This document shows, piece after piece, positions 30,063 through 42,897 of a stretch of DNA of 64,000 nucleotides (its first letter is position 1; every line of letters begins with the position of its first letter). The stretch is taken from NCBI RefSeq assembly GCF_015482775.1, contig NZ_CP058214.1:1612001-1676000 (forward strand), in the 5' to 3' direction. This stretch comes from Kaustia mangrovi (lineage in GTDB: Bacteria > Pseudomonadota > Alphaproteobacteria > Rhizobiales > Im1). The notes under the pieces were generated by a model. It did not search any database, was not told where the DNA came from, and saw only the letters and a program-made list of their open reading frames with translations. The translations under genes were made by a program, and so were the position numbers.

Positions 30063-31469
30063 CTACATGTGGATGGCGCGGTCGGCCACGGCGAGGGCGG
30101 CTTCCTTGACGGCCTCCGACAGGGTGGGATGGGCGTGGCAGGTACGCGCGAGATCCTCCGCGGAGCCTTCGAATTCCATGAGCACGGCCGCCTCGTGGAT
30201 CATCTCGCCCGCATTGGCCCCGATGATGTGAACGCCGAGAACCTTGTCGGTCTTGGCATCCGCAAGCACCTTCACGAAGCCGTCGGTCGTGTGGTTGACC
30301 TTGGCGCGGCCATTGGCGGTGAAGGGGAACTTGCCGACCTTGTAGTCGACGCCCGCCTCCTTGAGTTCCTCCTCGGTCTTGCCGACATAGGCGACCTCGG
30401 GCGCGGTATAGACGACGCCGGGGATGACACCGTAATTCACGTGCCCAGCCTGGCCCGCGACGATCTCGGCAAGCGCCACGCCCTCGTCCTCGGCCTTGTG
30501 GGCGAGCATGGGGCCGGCGATCACGTCGCCGATGGCGTAGATGCCGTCGACGCTGGTCTTGAAATGGTCGTCGACCTCGACGCGGCCCTTGTCGTCGGTC
30601 TTCACGCCGACATCCTCAAGCCCCAAGCCCTCCGTATAGGGCACGCGGCCGATGGAGACGAGCACCGTATCGGCCTCCAGCGTCTGGGCATCGCCGCCCT
30701 TGGCCGGCTCCACCGTGACCGTCACGCCCTTCTTCTGCGTCTCCACCTTCGTCACCTTGGTGGAGAGCATGAAGGTGAAGCCCTGCTTCTTCAGGATGCG
30801 CTGGAAGGTCTTCGACACCTCGCCATCCATGCCGGGCGTGATCCGGTCGAGGAACTCCACGACCGTCACCTCCGCGCCGAGACGGCTCCACACGGAGCCG
30901 AGCTCGAGCCCGATATAGCCGCCGCCGATGACGACGAGCTTGCCCGGCACCTTGTCGAGCGCCAGCGCGCCGGTGGAGGAGACGACCTGCTTCTCGTCGA
31001 TCTCGACGCCGGGCAGCCGCGCAATGTCGGAGCCCGTCGCGATGACGATATTCTTCGCCTCCAGCGTCTTCTTGTCGCCCTTTTCGGGCGTGACCTCGAC
31101 CTTGCCCTTGGCGACGATCTTGCCCGTGCCCTGGACGGTCTCGATCTTGTTCTTCTTGAACAGGAAGGCGACGCCCTTGACGTTGCCGTCCACACCCTCG
31201 TCCTTGAAGGCGAGCATCTTCTTCAGGTCGAGCTTCGGCTTGTTGAGGCCGATCCCCATGTCGCCGAGCCTGTTGGCCGCCTCGTCATACATCTCGGAGG
31301 CATGGAGCATCGCCTTGGAGGGAATGCACCCCACATTGAGGCAGGTACCGCCGAAGGTCGCGCGTTTCTCCACCACCGCCACCTTCAGGCCGAGCTGCGC
31401 CGCGCGGATCGCGCAGACATAGCCGCCGGGGCCGGTTCCGATGACGATGAGGTCGAAGCTGTCCGCCAT
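30063..31469 (-). CDS. lpdA: Dihydrolipoyl dehydrogenase (E3)
   Basis: A 468-residue flavoprotein disulfide reductase that reoxidises dihydrolipoamide in 2-oxoglutarate (and possibly other 2-oxoacid) dehydrogenase. FAD site [11 protein letters not shown]; redox disulfide [12 protein letters not shown] (Cys43/Cys48); NAD site [12 protein letters not shown]-terminal catalytic His-Glu in [10 protein letters not shown]. It is the last gene of the sucA-sucB-lpd cluster, 72 bp after sucB, so it is probably the E3 dedicated to 2-oxoglutarate dehydrogenase. Confidence 0.97.
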   Translation of the reverse strand: MADSFDLIVIGTGPGGYVCAIRAAQLGLKVAVVEKRATFGGTCLNVGCIPSKAMLHASEMYDEAANRLGDMGIGLNKPKLDLKKMLAFKDEGVDGNVKGVAFLFKKNKIETVQGTGKIVAKGKVEVTPEKGDKKTLEAKNIVIATGSDIARLPGVEIDEKQVVSSTGALALDKVPGKLVVIGGGYIGLELGSVWSRLGAEVTVVEFLDRITPGMDGEVSKTFQRILKKQGFTFMLSTKVTKVETQKKGVTVTVEPAKGGDAQTLEADTVLVSIGRVPYTEGLGLEDVGVKTDDKGRVEVDDHFKTSVDGIYAIGDVIAGPMLAHKAEDEGVALAEIVAGQAGHVNYGVIPGVVYTAPEVAYVGKTEEELKEAGVDYKVGKFPFTANGRAKVNHTTDGFVKVLADAKTDKVLGVHIIGANAGEMIHEAAVLMEFEGSAEDLARTCHAHPTLSEAVKEAALAVADRAIHM

Positions 31470-31541
31470 AACGTGCCTTTCCGTCCGGGTCGTGCGGGAC
31501 GCCGTGAGCCGCGGGGGTCGCGGCGAAGCGATAGGGGTCCG

Positions 31542-32807
31542 CTAGAGATCGAGCATCAGCCGCTGGGGCTGTTCGAGCGTGTCCTTGATGCGCACGAGGA
31601 AGGTCACCGCCTCGCGGCCGTCGACGATGCGATGGTCGTAGGACAGCGCCAGATACATCATCGGCCTGAGCTTGATCTCGCCGTCGACCGCCATGGGCCG
31701 CTGCTGGATCTTGTGCATGCCGAGAATGCCCGACTGGGGCGCATTGAGGATCGGCGTCGACATCAGGGATCCGTAGACGCCGCCATTGGAGATGGTGAAG
31801 GTGCCGCCCTGCATCTCCTCCAGCTTGAGCTGGCCGTCGCGAGCGCGCGCGGCATAGTCGTTGATCGTCTTCTCGATCTCCGCGAGGCTCAGCGCGTCGG
31901 CATCGCGCACCACCGGCACGACGAGGCCCTTCTCCGTGCCGACCGCGACGCCGACATGGTAGTAGTTCTTGTAGACCAGATCGTCGCCGTCGATCTCGGC
32001 ATTGACCTCCGGGATCTCTTTCAGCGCGTGCACGCAGGCCTTCACGAAGAAGCTCATGAAGCCGAGCTTCACGCCGTGCTTCTTCTCGAAGAGATCCTTG
32101 TACTCGCTCCTGAGCGCCATGACGGCGGTCATGTCCACCTCGTTGAAGGTGGTCAGCATGGCGGCGGTGTCCTGGGCGTCCTTGAGGCGCCTGGCGATGG
32201 TTTTGCGCAGGCGCGTCATGCGCACGCGCTCCTCGCGGGACGCGTCGTCCTCGGCGACCGGCGCGCGCGGCGCCTTCGCCTGAGCCGGCGCCTCCGCCTT
32301 GCCACCCTCGTCCTTCTCCAGGAACGCCAGAACGTCGCCCTTCAGGATGCGGCCGTCCTTGCCGGAGCCCTCGATCCTGGAGGGGTCGACATTGGCCTCC
32401 TCCACGATCTTGCGCACCGCCGGAGACAGCGGCTGGTCGCCCGAGGGCTCGGCCTTCGCCGGCGCCTCTTCCGGCTCCTCGGCCTTCGCCTCAGGCTCCG
32501 GCGCCTTCTCCGGCGCGGGCTCCTTAGCCTTTTCTTCCTTGGCCGGCGCCTCGCTCGCCGCGGCCGCCGCGCCTTCGGCGATGGCCCCCAGAAGCGCGCC
32601 GACCTCGACGGTATCGCCGTCCTTGGCCGAAATCTCCGACAGGGTGCCGGCAGCGGGGGCCGGGACCTCGACCGTCACCTTGTCGGTCTCCAGCTCCACA
32701 AGCGGCTCGTCGGCCTGGACGGCATCGCCCTCCTTCTTGAACCACTGGGCGATGGTGGCTTCGGTCACCGACTCGCCAAGGCTTGGAACACGTATCTCGG
32801 TCGCCAT
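31542..32807 (-). CDS. sucB: 2-oxoglutarate dehydrogenase E2 (dihydrolipoyl succinyltransferase)
   Basis: 421 residues. One lipoyl domain (1-76) with lipoyl-lysine Lys43 in [10 protein letters not shown] is followed by a long Ala/Pro/Glu-rich linker (about 80-135), a peripheral-subunit-binding domain (about 140-175, [18 protein letters not shown]) and the acyltransferase core ending with the catalytic [14 protein letters not shown]. It transfers succinyl from lipoyl to CoA. It follows sucA after 67 bp. Confidence 0.97.
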   Translation of the reverse strand: MATEIRVPSLGESVTEATIAQWFKKEGDAVQADEPLVELETDKVTVEVPAPAAGTLSEISAKDGDTVEVGALLGAIAEGAAAAASEAPAKEEKAKEPAPEKAPEPEAKAEEPEEAPAKAEPSGDQPLSPAVRKIVEEANVDPSRIEGSGKDGRILKGDVLAFLEKDEGGKAEAPAQAKAPRAPVAEDDASREERVRMTRLRKTIARRLKDAQDTAAMLTTFNEVDMTAVMALRSEYKDLFEKKHGVKLGFMSFFVKACVHALKEIPEVNAEIDGDDLVYKNYYHVGVAVGTEKGLVVPVVRDADALSLAEIEKTINDYAARARDGQLKLEEMQGGTFTISNGGVYGSLMSTPILNAPQSGILGMHKIQQRPMAVDGEIKLRPMMYLALSYDHRIVDGREAVTFLVRIKDTLEQPQRLMLDL

Positions 32808-32874
32808 CTAAGCCCTTTCCCAAAGAACGCGCCGGGCCCTGCCGGACGCGCGCTTCGTTTCATGTCACATGCGC

Positions 32875-35826
32875 TCAATCGCCGAGCGCGGCATTCAAAA
32901 ACGTCTCGAGCTCTTTCTGGTGCTTGCTCGCAAGCCCCGTAGCCGTCGCCGCGGAGGCGGGCCGGCCCGCATAGCGCGGCCGCTTGTGCTTGGCGTCGAT
33001 ATAGTCGAGCACCCACTCGATATTCGGCTGCACGAAGGTCCAGGCGCCCATATTGTAGGGCTCCTCCTGGCACCACACGATCTCCGCGTCCGCGAACCGT
33101 CCGAGCTCCGTCACCAGCGCCTTGGCCGGGAACGGGTAGAGCTGCTCGAGCCGCAGGATGTAGACGTCGTCGACACCGCGCTTCTCGCGCTCCTCGTAGA
33201 GATCGTAATAGACCTTGCCCGAGCACAGCACGACGCGCTTGATCTTCTTGTCCTCGACCAGCTTGATCTTCTGGTCGGGCAGCATCTCCGCATCGTCCCA
33301 CAGCACGCGGTGGAAGCTCGTCTCCGGGCCCATCTCCTCCAGCGTGGAGACCGCCCGCTTGTGCCGCAGGAGCGATTTCGGCGTCATGACGATGAGCGGC
33401 TTGCGGAAGTCGCGGTGCATCTGCCGGCGCAGCATGTGGAAATAGTTGGCCGGCGAGGTGCAGTTGGCGACCTGCATGTTGTCTTCCGCGCAGAGCTGCA
33501 GGAAGCGCTCGAGCCTGGCGGAGGAATGCTCCGGCCCCTGGCCCTCATAGCCGTGCGGCAGCAGCAAGACGAGGCCCGACATCCTGAGCCACTTGCGCTC
33601 GCCCGACGAGATGAACTGGTCGATGACCACCTGGGCGCCATTGGCGAAGTCGCCGAACTGCGCCTCCCAGGCCACCAGCGCCTTGGGCTCAGCGAGGCTG
33701 TAGCCGTATTCGTAGCCGAGCACCGCCTCCTCAGACAGCATGGAGTTGATGATCTCCGCGGGCGCCTGCAGATCGTCGATATTGTTGAGCGGCGTATAGG
33801 GCTGCTCGGTCTCCTGGTCGACGATCACGGAATGGCGCTGGGAGAAGGTGCCGCGCTGGGTGTCCTGGCCCGACAGGCGCACCGGGACGCCCTCGACGAG
33901 GAGCGTGGCGAGCGCCATGAGCTCCGCGGTCGCCCAGTCGATGCCCTTGCCCTCCTCGATGGTCTTGCGGCGCCGGTCGAAGATGCGCTTGATCGTGCGG
34001 TGGGCGTTGAAATTGTCGGGAATGGCGGTCAGCCGCTCGCCGATCTCCCTCAGCCGGTCCATGTCCACACCGGTGATGCCGCGCCGCGGACCCTCGTCCT
34101 TCGGCTGGGTGAAGCCCGACCAGCGGCCGTCGAGCCAGTCCGCCTTGTTAGGACGGTAGTCGTCGGCAATCTGGAACTCGTCCTCCAGATGCTGGCGGTA
34201 TTCCGATTGCATGGCCTCGACATCGGCCTTGGTAACCACGCCTTCAGCGACCAGCCGGTTCGCGTAGATCTCGCCGACGCTGGGATGCTGGGCGATCCGC
34301 TTGTACATGATCGGCTGGGTGAAGGAGGGCTCGTCCGCCTCGTTGTGCCCGTGGCGCCTGTAGCAGAACATGTCGATCACGACAGGCTTGTGGAACTGCT
34401 GGCGGAACTCGGTGGCGACCTTCGCGGCATAGACCACCGCTTCCGGATCGTCGCCGTTCACGTGGAAGATCGGCGCCTCGATCATCTTCGCCACATCGGA
34501 AGGATAGGGCGAGGACCGGCCGTAGATCGGGCTCGTGGTGAAGCCGATCTGGTTGTTCACGATGAAGTGCACCGTGCCGCCGCAGCGATGGCCGCGCAGG
34601 CCCGACAGCGCGAGGCATTCCGCGACGACGCCCTGGCCGGCGAAGGCCGCGTCGCCGTGGATCAGGAGCGGCAGGGCCGTCACCCTCTCCTCGTCGTGGA
34701 GCTGGTCCTGCTTGGCGCGCGCCTTGCCCATCACCACCGGATTGACGATTTCCAGATGCGACGGGTTGGCGGTGAGCGACAGATGCACGTTGTTGCCGTC
34801 GAACTCGCGGTCCGACGAGGAGCCCAGATGGTATTTCACATCGCCGGAGCCCTCCACGTCGTCGGGGTTCGCCGAACCGCCCATGAACTCGTGGAAGAGC
34901 GCCCGGAAGGACTTGCCCATCACGTTGGAGAGAACATTGAGCCGGCCGCGATGGGCCATGCCGAGGATGATCTCGCGCACGCCCAGATGGCCACCGCGCT
35001 TTATGATCTGCTCCAGCGCCGGCACCATCGCCTCGCCGCCCTCGAGCCCGAAGCGCTTCGTGCCGGTATATTTGACGTTCAGGAAATGCTCGAAGCCTTC
35101 CGCCTCGACGAGCTTGTTGAGGATCGCCTTCTTGCCCTCGGCGGTGAAGGTGATCTCCTTGTCCGGCCCCTCGATGCGCTCCTGGATCCAGGCCTTCTGC
35201 TCGGGATCGGAGATGTGCATGAACTCCACCCCGAAGGTGGAGCAGTAGGTGCGCTTGAGGATGTCGACGATCTGGCGGATCGTCGCCGTCTCCAGCCCCA
35301 GCACATTGTCGATGAAGATCGGCCGGTCGAGATCCTCCTCGCCGAAGCCGTAGGTCTCCGGCATCAGCTCGGGATGCTGCTCCTGGGGCCTCAGGCGCAG
35401 GGGATCGAGGTCGGCGGCCAGATGGCCGCGGATCCGGTAGGCGCGGATCATCATGAGTGCGCGCACCGAATCGAGCGTCGCCCGCCTCAGCTCCTCGCCG
35501 CCGAGCGGCTCGCCGCGTCCCCGGGCGGCCTTGTCGACCCGCTTGGCGAGCGCCTGTTCGAAGGGCTGCCAGTTGGAATCGAGCGCGCTGACCATCTCGC
35601 CATTGGCGATCTCCGGCCAGTCATCTCGCTTCCACGAGGCGCCGCGGGCTTCCGCGACGACCTCGCTCCTGTCGTCCTGCAATGTGGAGAAGAAGTCCCG
35701 CCATTCCTGGTCCAGGGTCTCCGGGTTTTCCTGGAACCGGGCGTAAAGCTGCTCCAGGAACGCCGCGTTGCCGCCGTACAGGAACGACGTGCCGCGCAAC
35801 ACGTCGTTTGAATCGCTCTTGGCCAT
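32875..35826 (-). CDS. sucA: 2-oxoglutarate dehydrogenase E1 component
   Basis: A 983-residue thiamine-diphosphate enzyme that decarboxylates 2-oxoglutarate. An N-terminal E2-interacting segment (FLYGGNAAFLEQLYARF) is present. The ThDP/Mg region (GDAAFAGQGVVAE... NNQIGFTTSP) and HGYEGQGPEHSSARLERFLQL with the catalytic His are intact. A full-length antisense open frame also exists but has no protein-like features. It is followed by sucB and lpd and preceded by sucD (115-bp gap), giving the complete route from 2-oxoglutarate to succinate. Confidence 0.97.
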   Translation of the reverse strand: MAKSDSNDVLRGTSFLYGGNAAFLEQLYARFQENPETLDQEWRDFFSTLQDDRSEVVAEARGASWKRDDWPEIANGEMVSALDSNWQPFEQALAKRVDKAARGRGEPLGGEELRRATLDSVRALMMIRAYRIRGHLAADLDPLRLRPQEQHPELMPETYGFGEEDLDRPIFIDNVLGLETATIRQIVDILKRTYCSTFGVEFMHISDPEQKAWIQERIEGPDKEITFTAEGKKAILNKLVEAEGFEHFLNVKYTGTKRFGLEGGEAMVPALEQIIKRGGHLGVREIILGMAHRGRLNVLSNVMGKSFRALFHEFMGGSANPDDVEGSGDVKYHLGSSSDREFDGNNVHLSLTANPSHLEIVNPVVMGKARAKQDQLHDEERVTALPLLIHGDAAFAGQGVVAECLALSGLRGHRCGGTVHFIVNNQIGFTTSPIYGRSSPYPSDVAKMIEAPIFHVNGDDPEAVVYAAKVATEFRQQFHKPVVIDMFCYRRHGHNEADEPSFTQPIMYKRIAQHPSVGEIYANRLVAEGVVTKADVEAMQSEYRQHLEDEFQIADDYRPNKADWLDGRWSGFTQPKDEGPRRGITGVDMDRLREIGERLTAIPDNFNAHRTIKRIFDRRRKTIEEGKGIDWATAELMALATLLVEGVPVRLSGQDTQRGTFSQRHSVIVDQETEQPYTPLNNIDDLQAPAEIINSMLSEEAVLGYEYGYSLAEPKALVAWEAQFGDFANGAQVVIDQFISSGERKWLRMSGLVLLLPHGYEGQGPEHSSARLERFLQLCAEDNMQVANCTSPANYFHMLRRQMHRDFRKPLIVMTPKSLLRHKRAVSTLEEMGPETSFHRVLWDDAEMLPDQKIKLVEDKKIKRVVLCSGKVYYDLYEEREKRGVDDVYILRLEQLYPFPAKALVTELGRFADAEIVWCQEEPYNMGAWTFVQPNIEWVLDYIDAKHKRPRYAGRPASAATATGLASKHQKELETFLNAALGD

Positions 35827-35941
35827 TACCTTTCCGGCTCGTGGGGGCGACCACGGACCGCCTTCTCATGCCGGGTAGTCGCAGTGTGCGGACTAGTGAG
35901 CACCACTGTTCGGGTTCGGTGAGTCTGAAACCTCGTTGCCT

Positions 35942-36816
<875 letters not shown>

Positions 36817-36817
<1 letters not shown>

Positions 36818-37986
36818 CAGGCTGCCTCCTTCACCGCGGCGACGACCTTCTTCGCCGCATCGTCGAGATCGTCCGCGGGGATCACGTTCAGCCCGGACTC
36901 TTCGAGGATCTTCTTGCCCTCGGCGACATTCGTGCCCTCCAGCCGCACGACGAGCGGCACCTCGAGCCCGACCTCCTTGACCGCCGTCACCACGCCGTCC
37001 GCAATCACGTCGCAGCGCATGATGCCGCCGAAGATGTTGACCAGGATGCCCTGCACGTTCGGATCGGCGGTGATGATCTTGAACGCCGCCGTCACCCGCT
37101 CCGCCGTGGCGCCGCCGCCGACATCCAGGAAGTTCGCCGGCTCCTCGCCATAGAGCTTGATGATGTCCATGGTCGCCATGGCAAGCCCCGCGCCGTTGAC
37201 CATGCATCCGATGGTCCCGTCGAGCGCAACGTAGTTGAGGTCGTATTCCTTCGCCTCGCGCTCCTTGGGATCCTCTTCCGTCTCGTCGCGCAGCTCCGCG
37301 ACGTCCTTGTGACGGAACAGCGCGTTGTCGTCGAAATTGACCTTGGCGTCGAGGCACAGCAGGTCGCCGGCCTCCGTGACGATCAGCGGATTGATCTCCA
37401 GGAGGCTCATATCCTTGGCCTCGACGGCCTTGTAGAGCCCGGCGATCAGCTTGACGCACTGCTTGACCTGGTCGCCCTCCAGCCCCAGCGCATAGGCGAT
37501 GTTGCGCCCGATATAGGGGCTGAAGCCTGCTGCCGGATCGACGTGGAAGGTCTGGATCTTCTCCGGCGTCGTGGCCGCGACCTCCTCGATGTCCATGCCG
37601 CCCTCGGTGGAGGCGATGAAGGCGATCCGGGAGGTGGCCCGGTCGACCAGGCAGGAGAGATAGAGCTCGCGGGCGATCGCGGAGCCGTCCTCGACATAGA
37701 GCCGGTTGACCTGCTTGCCGTGGGGGCCGGTCTGGTGGGTGACGAGCGTGGAGCCCAGAAGGCGCGTCGCCTCCGCGCGCACGTCGTCGAGCGACTTGAC
37801 CACCTTCACGCCGCCGGCCTTGCCGCGCCCGCCGGCGTGGATCTGGGCCTTGACGACCCAGACCGGGCCGCCCAGCGTCTCGGCCGCCTTGACGGCCTCG
37901 TCCGGGGTGAAGGCCGGAACGCCCTTAGGAACCGGTACGCCGAATTCCCCAAGGACGGCCTTCGCCTGGTATTCGTGGATATTCAT
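36817..37986 (-). CDS. sucC: Succinate--CoA ligase [ADP-forming] subunit beta
   Basis: A 389-residue beta subunit with an N-terminal ATP-grasp domain ([38 protein letters not shown]) and a C-terminal ligase domain ([17 protein letters not shown]) contacting the phosphohistidine of SucD. Length and termini are standard. It lies 80 bp downstream of mdh in the same direction. Confidence 0.97.
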
Positions 37987-38066
37987 GTGTCCTCCGCCTC
38001 GTGGACAGACGCCGGTTATAGCAGCCTGAGCCCCGCCTGCAACCGCGAGCGCCCAGCCGGTCTTCC

Positions 38067-39191
<1,125 letters not shown>

Positions 39192-40322
39192 TCAAGAGCA
39201 GTCTGCCGCAAGGGCCTCCTCCCAATAGCCGGCGGACTGCATCTCCACGAGCCTCGAGGCGGTTCGGTGGAACCGTTCGGCATTGTCGCCGAGGACGTAG
39301 AGCCCGTCCGGTTCCGCCGCCGCGGAGGCCACGAGCCGCACCCCGTTGTCGTAAAGCGCGTCGATGAGCGTGATGAAGCGCAGGGCCTCGTTGCGCTGGC
39401 CAGGCTCGAGCTTCGGGATGTCGTGCACGAAGACCGTATGGAACCGCCGGGCGATGGCCAGATAGTCGGCCGGCCCCAGCGGCGTCTCGCACAGATCGTG
39501 GAAGGAGAACCAGGCCAGCCCGTCGACGGCGCGCGGCACCGGCACCGTGCGCCCCTTCACGGCAAGCTCCGCCGGCGCGCCGTCCGCCCCGCCGGACAGG
39601 CGGTGCCAGAGATCCTCCAGCCGCGCGGTGGCCGCCTCCCCCGCCGGCACCAGATAGACCGGCTCGCCGCGCGCGCGGCCCTGCCGGTAATCGGTCTCCC
39701 CGTCGAGCGAGACGATCTCGAGACGCTCCTCGATGAGCGCAATGAAGGGCAGGAACAGGCCGCGATTGAGCCCGCCCTCATAGAGCCGGTCGGGCGCTAT
39801 GTTGGAGGTCGCGACCACCACCACGCCATGGCCGAACAGCGCCTCGAACAGCCGCCCGAGGATCATCGCGTCGGTGATGTCGCCGACCTGGAACTCGTCG
39901 AAGCACAGGAGCGTCGCCTCGCCGGCGAGCTCCCCGGCGATTGCCGGAATGGCGTCGTCGCTGCGCTCGCCATGGGTCTTGCGGCGGCGATGGATGCGCT
40001 CGTGCACATCCTGCATGAAGGCATGGAAATGGACGCGGCGGCGTGCCTTCACCGGCGCCGCGGCGAAGAACAGGTCCATGAGCATGGTCTTGCCGCGCCC
40101 GACCTCGCCGTGGATATAGAGCCCGCGGGGCGCCTCCTCCGGGCCGTCATGGCGCGAGAACAGGCGGGCGAGGCCGCGCCGCCGGGCGGGCGCCGGACGG
40201 TACCGGTCGAGGGCCTTCGCCAGCCGATCGAGTGCCTCCGCGACGCGGGCCTGGCCCGGATCGGCGGCGAGCTCTCCCGCCTCCACGCGGGCACGATAGG
40301 ATTGCAGAACGGTCTGGCGCAT
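39192..40322 (-). CDS. zapE: Cell division protein ZapE (AFG1-like AAA ATPase)
   Basis: A 376-residue ATPase. Walker A is GEVGRGKTM (72-80), Walker B LLCFDEFQV, and the VVATSNIAPDRLYEGGLNR segment is the sensor region. E. coli ZapE acts at the Z-ring under stress; mitochondrial homologues (Afg1/LACE1) act in respiratory-protein quality control. Position directly upstream of mdh is conserved in alphaproteobacteria. The stop lies about 150 bp before the mdh start. Confidence 0.93.
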   Translation of the reverse strand: MRQTVLQSYRARVEAGELAADPGQARVAEALDRLAKALDRYRPAPARRRGLARLFSRHDGPEEAPRGLYIHGEVGRGKTMLMDLFFAAAPVKARRRVHFHAFMQDVHERIHRRRKTHGERSDDAIPAIAGELAGEATLLCFDEFQVGDITDAMILGRLFEALFGHGVVVVATSNIAPDRLYEGGLNRGLFLPFIALIEERLEIVSLDGETDYRQGRARGEPVYLVPAGEAATARLEDLWHRLSGGADGAPAELAVKGRTVPVPRAVDGLAWFSFHDLCETPLGPADYLAIARRFHTVFVHDIPKLEPGQRNEALRFITLIDALYDNGVRLVASAAAEPDGLYVLGDNAERFHRTASRLVEMQSAGYWEEALAADCS

Positions 40323-40520
40323 GGGCCTTGAAAGCGAGTGATCCCGGAAGGGCGCGCGAACAAGGCCGACTTGTTAGCAGAGTGCGGCCCGCACGAAAAC
40401 CGCCTCATTCGCCGCGCCCGAGCCGTGGGACCCGCGCCGACCGCGCCTCCGGCCCCGGCATCGCCGCCGGGGCACCGTTGCCTGTCGCAGGCCCTTCGCG
40501 CCCCGGCCGGATGGTGCCGG

Positions 40521-42020
40521 TCACGACATGGTCGGGATCACGAACTCCGCGCCCTCCTTCACGCCGGAGGGCCAGCGCGAGGTGACCGTCTTGGTCTTGG
40601 TGTAGAAGCGGATCGAATCGGGGCCGTGCTGGTTCAGATCCCCGAAGCCCGACCGCTTCCAGCCGCCGAATGTGTGATAGGCGAGCGGCACCGGGATCGG
40701 CACGTTGATGCCGACCATGCCGACATTGACCCGCGAGGCGAATTCCCGCGCGGCGTCCCCGTCGCGGGTGAAGATCGCGACGCCATTGCCATAGTCGTGG
40801 TCGGAGGGCAGGCGCAGCGCCTCGTCGTAATCGTGCGCGCGCACGACGGAGAGCACGGGCCCGAAGATCTCCTCCTTGTAGATGCGCATGTCGGGCGTGA
40901 CATTGTCGAACAGGCAGCCGCCCATGAAGAAGCCGTCCTCATAGCCCTGCATCTGGAAGCCGCGACCGTCGACCCTCAGATCGGCGCCCTCCTGGACGCC
41001 CAGATCGACATACCCCTTCACCTTCTCCACTTGCTGGCGCGTCACCATCGGGCCGAAATCGGCCTCGTGATCGGTCGACAGGCCGACCTTCAGGCCCTCC
41101 ACGCGCGGAATGAGCTTCTCCACCAGCGCGTCCGCCGTCTTCTCGCCGACCGGCACGGCGACCGAGACGGCCATGCAGCGCTCGCCGGCCGATCCATAGC
41201 CCGCGCCGATCAGCGCGTTGACCGCCTGGTCCATGTCGGCGTCGGGCATGACGATCATGTGGTTCTTCGCCCCGCCGAAGCACTGCACGCGCTTGCCGTG
41301 CGCGGTGCCCGTCGAATAGACATATTCCGCGATGGCCGACGAGCCGACGAAGCCCACGGCCATGATGTCGGGATGGGTGAGGACGGCGTCGACCGCCTCC
41401 TTGTCGCCATTCACCACATTGAGGATGCCGTCCGGCAGTCCGGCCTCGATCATGAGCTCGGCGAGCCGCATGGGCACCGAAGGGTCGCGCTCCGACGGCT
41501 TCAGGATGAAGGCGTTGCCGCAGGCGATGGCGGGCGCGAATTTCCACATCGGGATCATGGCTGGGAAGTTGAACGGCGTGATGCCGGCGACCACGCCCAG
41601 CGGCTGGCGCATGGAGTACATGTCGATGCCCGGCCCCGCGCCTTCGGAGAACTCGCCCTTCAGCAGATGCGGGATGCCGCAGGCGAACTCCACGACCTCC
41701 AGCCCGCGCTGGACGTCGCCATGGGCGTCCGGCACGGTCTTGCCGTGCTCGAGCGACAGCATCTCCGCCAGCCGGTCCTTCTCCTTCGTGGCGAGCTCGA
41801 GGAACCTGAACATCACCCGGGCGCGCGCCTGCGGGTTGCGCGCCGCCCAGTCGGTCTGCGCCTCGCGGGCATTGGCGACCGCCGCGGCCACCTCGTCGGC
41901 GGTGGCCAGCGCCACCTTGGCCTGAACCTCGCCCGTATTGGGATTGTAGACGTCGCCGAAACGGCCGCTCGCGCCGGCCACGTGCTTGCCGGCGATGAAA
42001 TGCCCGATTTCCTTCACCAT
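40521..42020 (-). CDS. mmsA: CoA-acylating methylmalonate-semialdehyde dehydrogenase
   Basis: A 499-residue aldehyde dehydrogenase. The catalytic cysteine is in SAGERCMAVS (Cys282). The usual general-base Glu is replaced in CFGGAKNH (Asn253), the hallmark of the CoA-dependent methylmalonate-semialdehyde subfamily. It converts methylmalonate or malonate semialdehyde with CoA and NAD to propionyl- or acetyl-CoA in valine, thymine, beta-alanine or inositol catabolism. The start is the ATG at 42020; an in-frame upstream extension is not conserved. Divergent from the GNAT gene across a region with repeated operator-like motifs. No other valine-pathway gene is adjacent. Confidence 0.94.
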   Translation of the reverse strand: MVKEIGHFIAGKHVAGASGRFGDVYNPNTGEVQAKVALATADEVAAAVANAREAQTDWAARNPQARARVMFRFLELATKEKDRLAEMLSLEHGKTVPDAHGDVQRGLEVVEFACGIPHLLKGEFSEGAGPGIDMYSMRQPLGVVAGITPFNFPAMIPMWKFAPAIACGNAFILKPSERDPSVPMRLAELMIEAGLPDGILNVVNGDKEAVDAVLTHPDIMAVGFVGSSAIAEYVYSTGTAHGKRVQCFGGAKNHMIVMPDADMDQAVNALIGAGYGSAGERCMAVSVAVPVGEKTADALVEKLIPRVEGLKVGLSTDHEADFGPMVTRQQVEKVKGYVDLGVQEGADLRVDGRGFQMQGYEDGFFMGGCLFDNVTPDMRIYKEEIFGPVLSVVRAHDYDEALRLPSDHDYGNGVAIFTRDGDAAREFASRVNVGMVGINVPIPVPLAYHTFGGWKRSGFGDLNQHGPDSIRFYTKTKTVTSRWPSGVKEGAEFVIPTMS

Positions 42021-42164
42021 GATCCTTGCGTCCCTGCCCTTGATGAACCGCCTCCACGCCCATGCGGGAAGCCGCTTTCTTGTTGTGTCTGGCCCGACCC
42101 TAGCGGGCCGCTCCGGACGCGGCAAGCTGGCAGTGTTGCCCGTCTGCCAGGCAAGGGCGGAAAT

Positions 42165-42208
42165 ATTGTGCAGCGCACATTTAAGACTTGATTTTTGTGC
42201 GCCGCAAT
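42165..42208. promoter_or_regulatory. Two operator-like inverted repeats between mmsA and the GNAT gene
   Basis: TTGTGC-AGC-GCACAT (42165-42179) and TTGTGC-GCC-GCAATA (42194-42208) start 29 bp apart, close to three helical turns. The first is a near-perfect dyad; the second shares the left half and a CGCA right half. The same core occurs as a perfect palindrome upstream of mdh. TGC/GCA half-sites are reminiscent of PhaR/AniA-type sites, but that is only a suggestion. Confidence 0.45.
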
Positions 42209-42304
42209 ACGATCTATCGGACGCAAAATGAGTTCGGCCGGTCGACGAACGAATCTGTGGGGAGGACGCGACCGGCCATGCACCCGTACCAAGCGAGGCT
42301 CCCC

Positions 42305-42871
42305 ATGGCGATCCACGACAAGGACGCGTTCTTCGACAAGGCCCTGATCCGGAAGCTCTGGCCGGGCGATGTCGAGCTGTTCCGCGAGCACCTGAAGCGG
42401 CTCGATCCCGAAAGCCGGCGGATGCGCTTCGGCGGCGCGGTGAGCGACATCTTCATCGACGACTATGCCGACACCGCCTGCCGGCTGAATTCCGTGATCC
42501 ATGGCTGCTTCGTCGACGGCGTCCTGCGCGCCGCCGCCGAGCTGCGGCCCGTGCTGGAAAGCTGGCCGCTGCAGGCCGAGGCCGCCTTCTCCGTGGAGAC
42601 CCCGTTCCAGGATTCCGGTCTCGGCACGGAATTGATGCACCGCACAATCGTCGCCGCCCGCAATCGCGGCATCAACACGATCTACATGATCTGCCTGCGC
42701 GAGAACGGCCGGATGCGGCACATCGCCCAGAAGCACAAGGCCGACCTGCGCTTCGAGGACGACGAGATCGCCGGCACCGTCGATGCGCCCTACCCGACCT
42801 ATTTCACGCTCATGGAAGAGTTCATGGGCGACGCCCAGGGCTTCGTGACCGCCGTTCTGAACTGGCGCTAG
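42305..42871 (+). CDS. GNAT-family N-acetyltransferase
   Basis: A 188-residue protein with the GNAT pattern LWPGDVELFREHLKRLDPESRRMRFGG at the N-terminus, and FQDSGLGTELMHRTIVAARNRGI, in which the acetyl-CoA loop (Q/RxxGxG/A) is present as QDSGLG. The substrate is unknown. The start given is the ATG at 42305; ATG 42278 is an alternative with a GGGGAGG 13 bp upstream. It ends before a large two-tier palindrome. Confidence 0.8.
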   Translation: MAIHDKDAFFDKALIRKLWPGDVELFREHLKRLDPESRRMRFGGAVSDIFIDDYADTACRLNSVIHGCFVDGVLRAAAELRPVLESWPLQAEAAFSVETPFQDSGLGTELMHRTIVAARNRGINTIYMICLRENGRMRHIAQKHKADLRFEDDEIAGTVDAPYPTYFTLMEEFMGDAQGFVTAVLNWR

Positions 42872-42897
42872 GGCGCTTTCAGGAAGCGTTCCGACAA

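Noticed and set aside
32869-35811. 980-codon open frame antisense to sucA
   Set aside because: Mirror of sucA codon bias; no start signal and no protein-like motifs.
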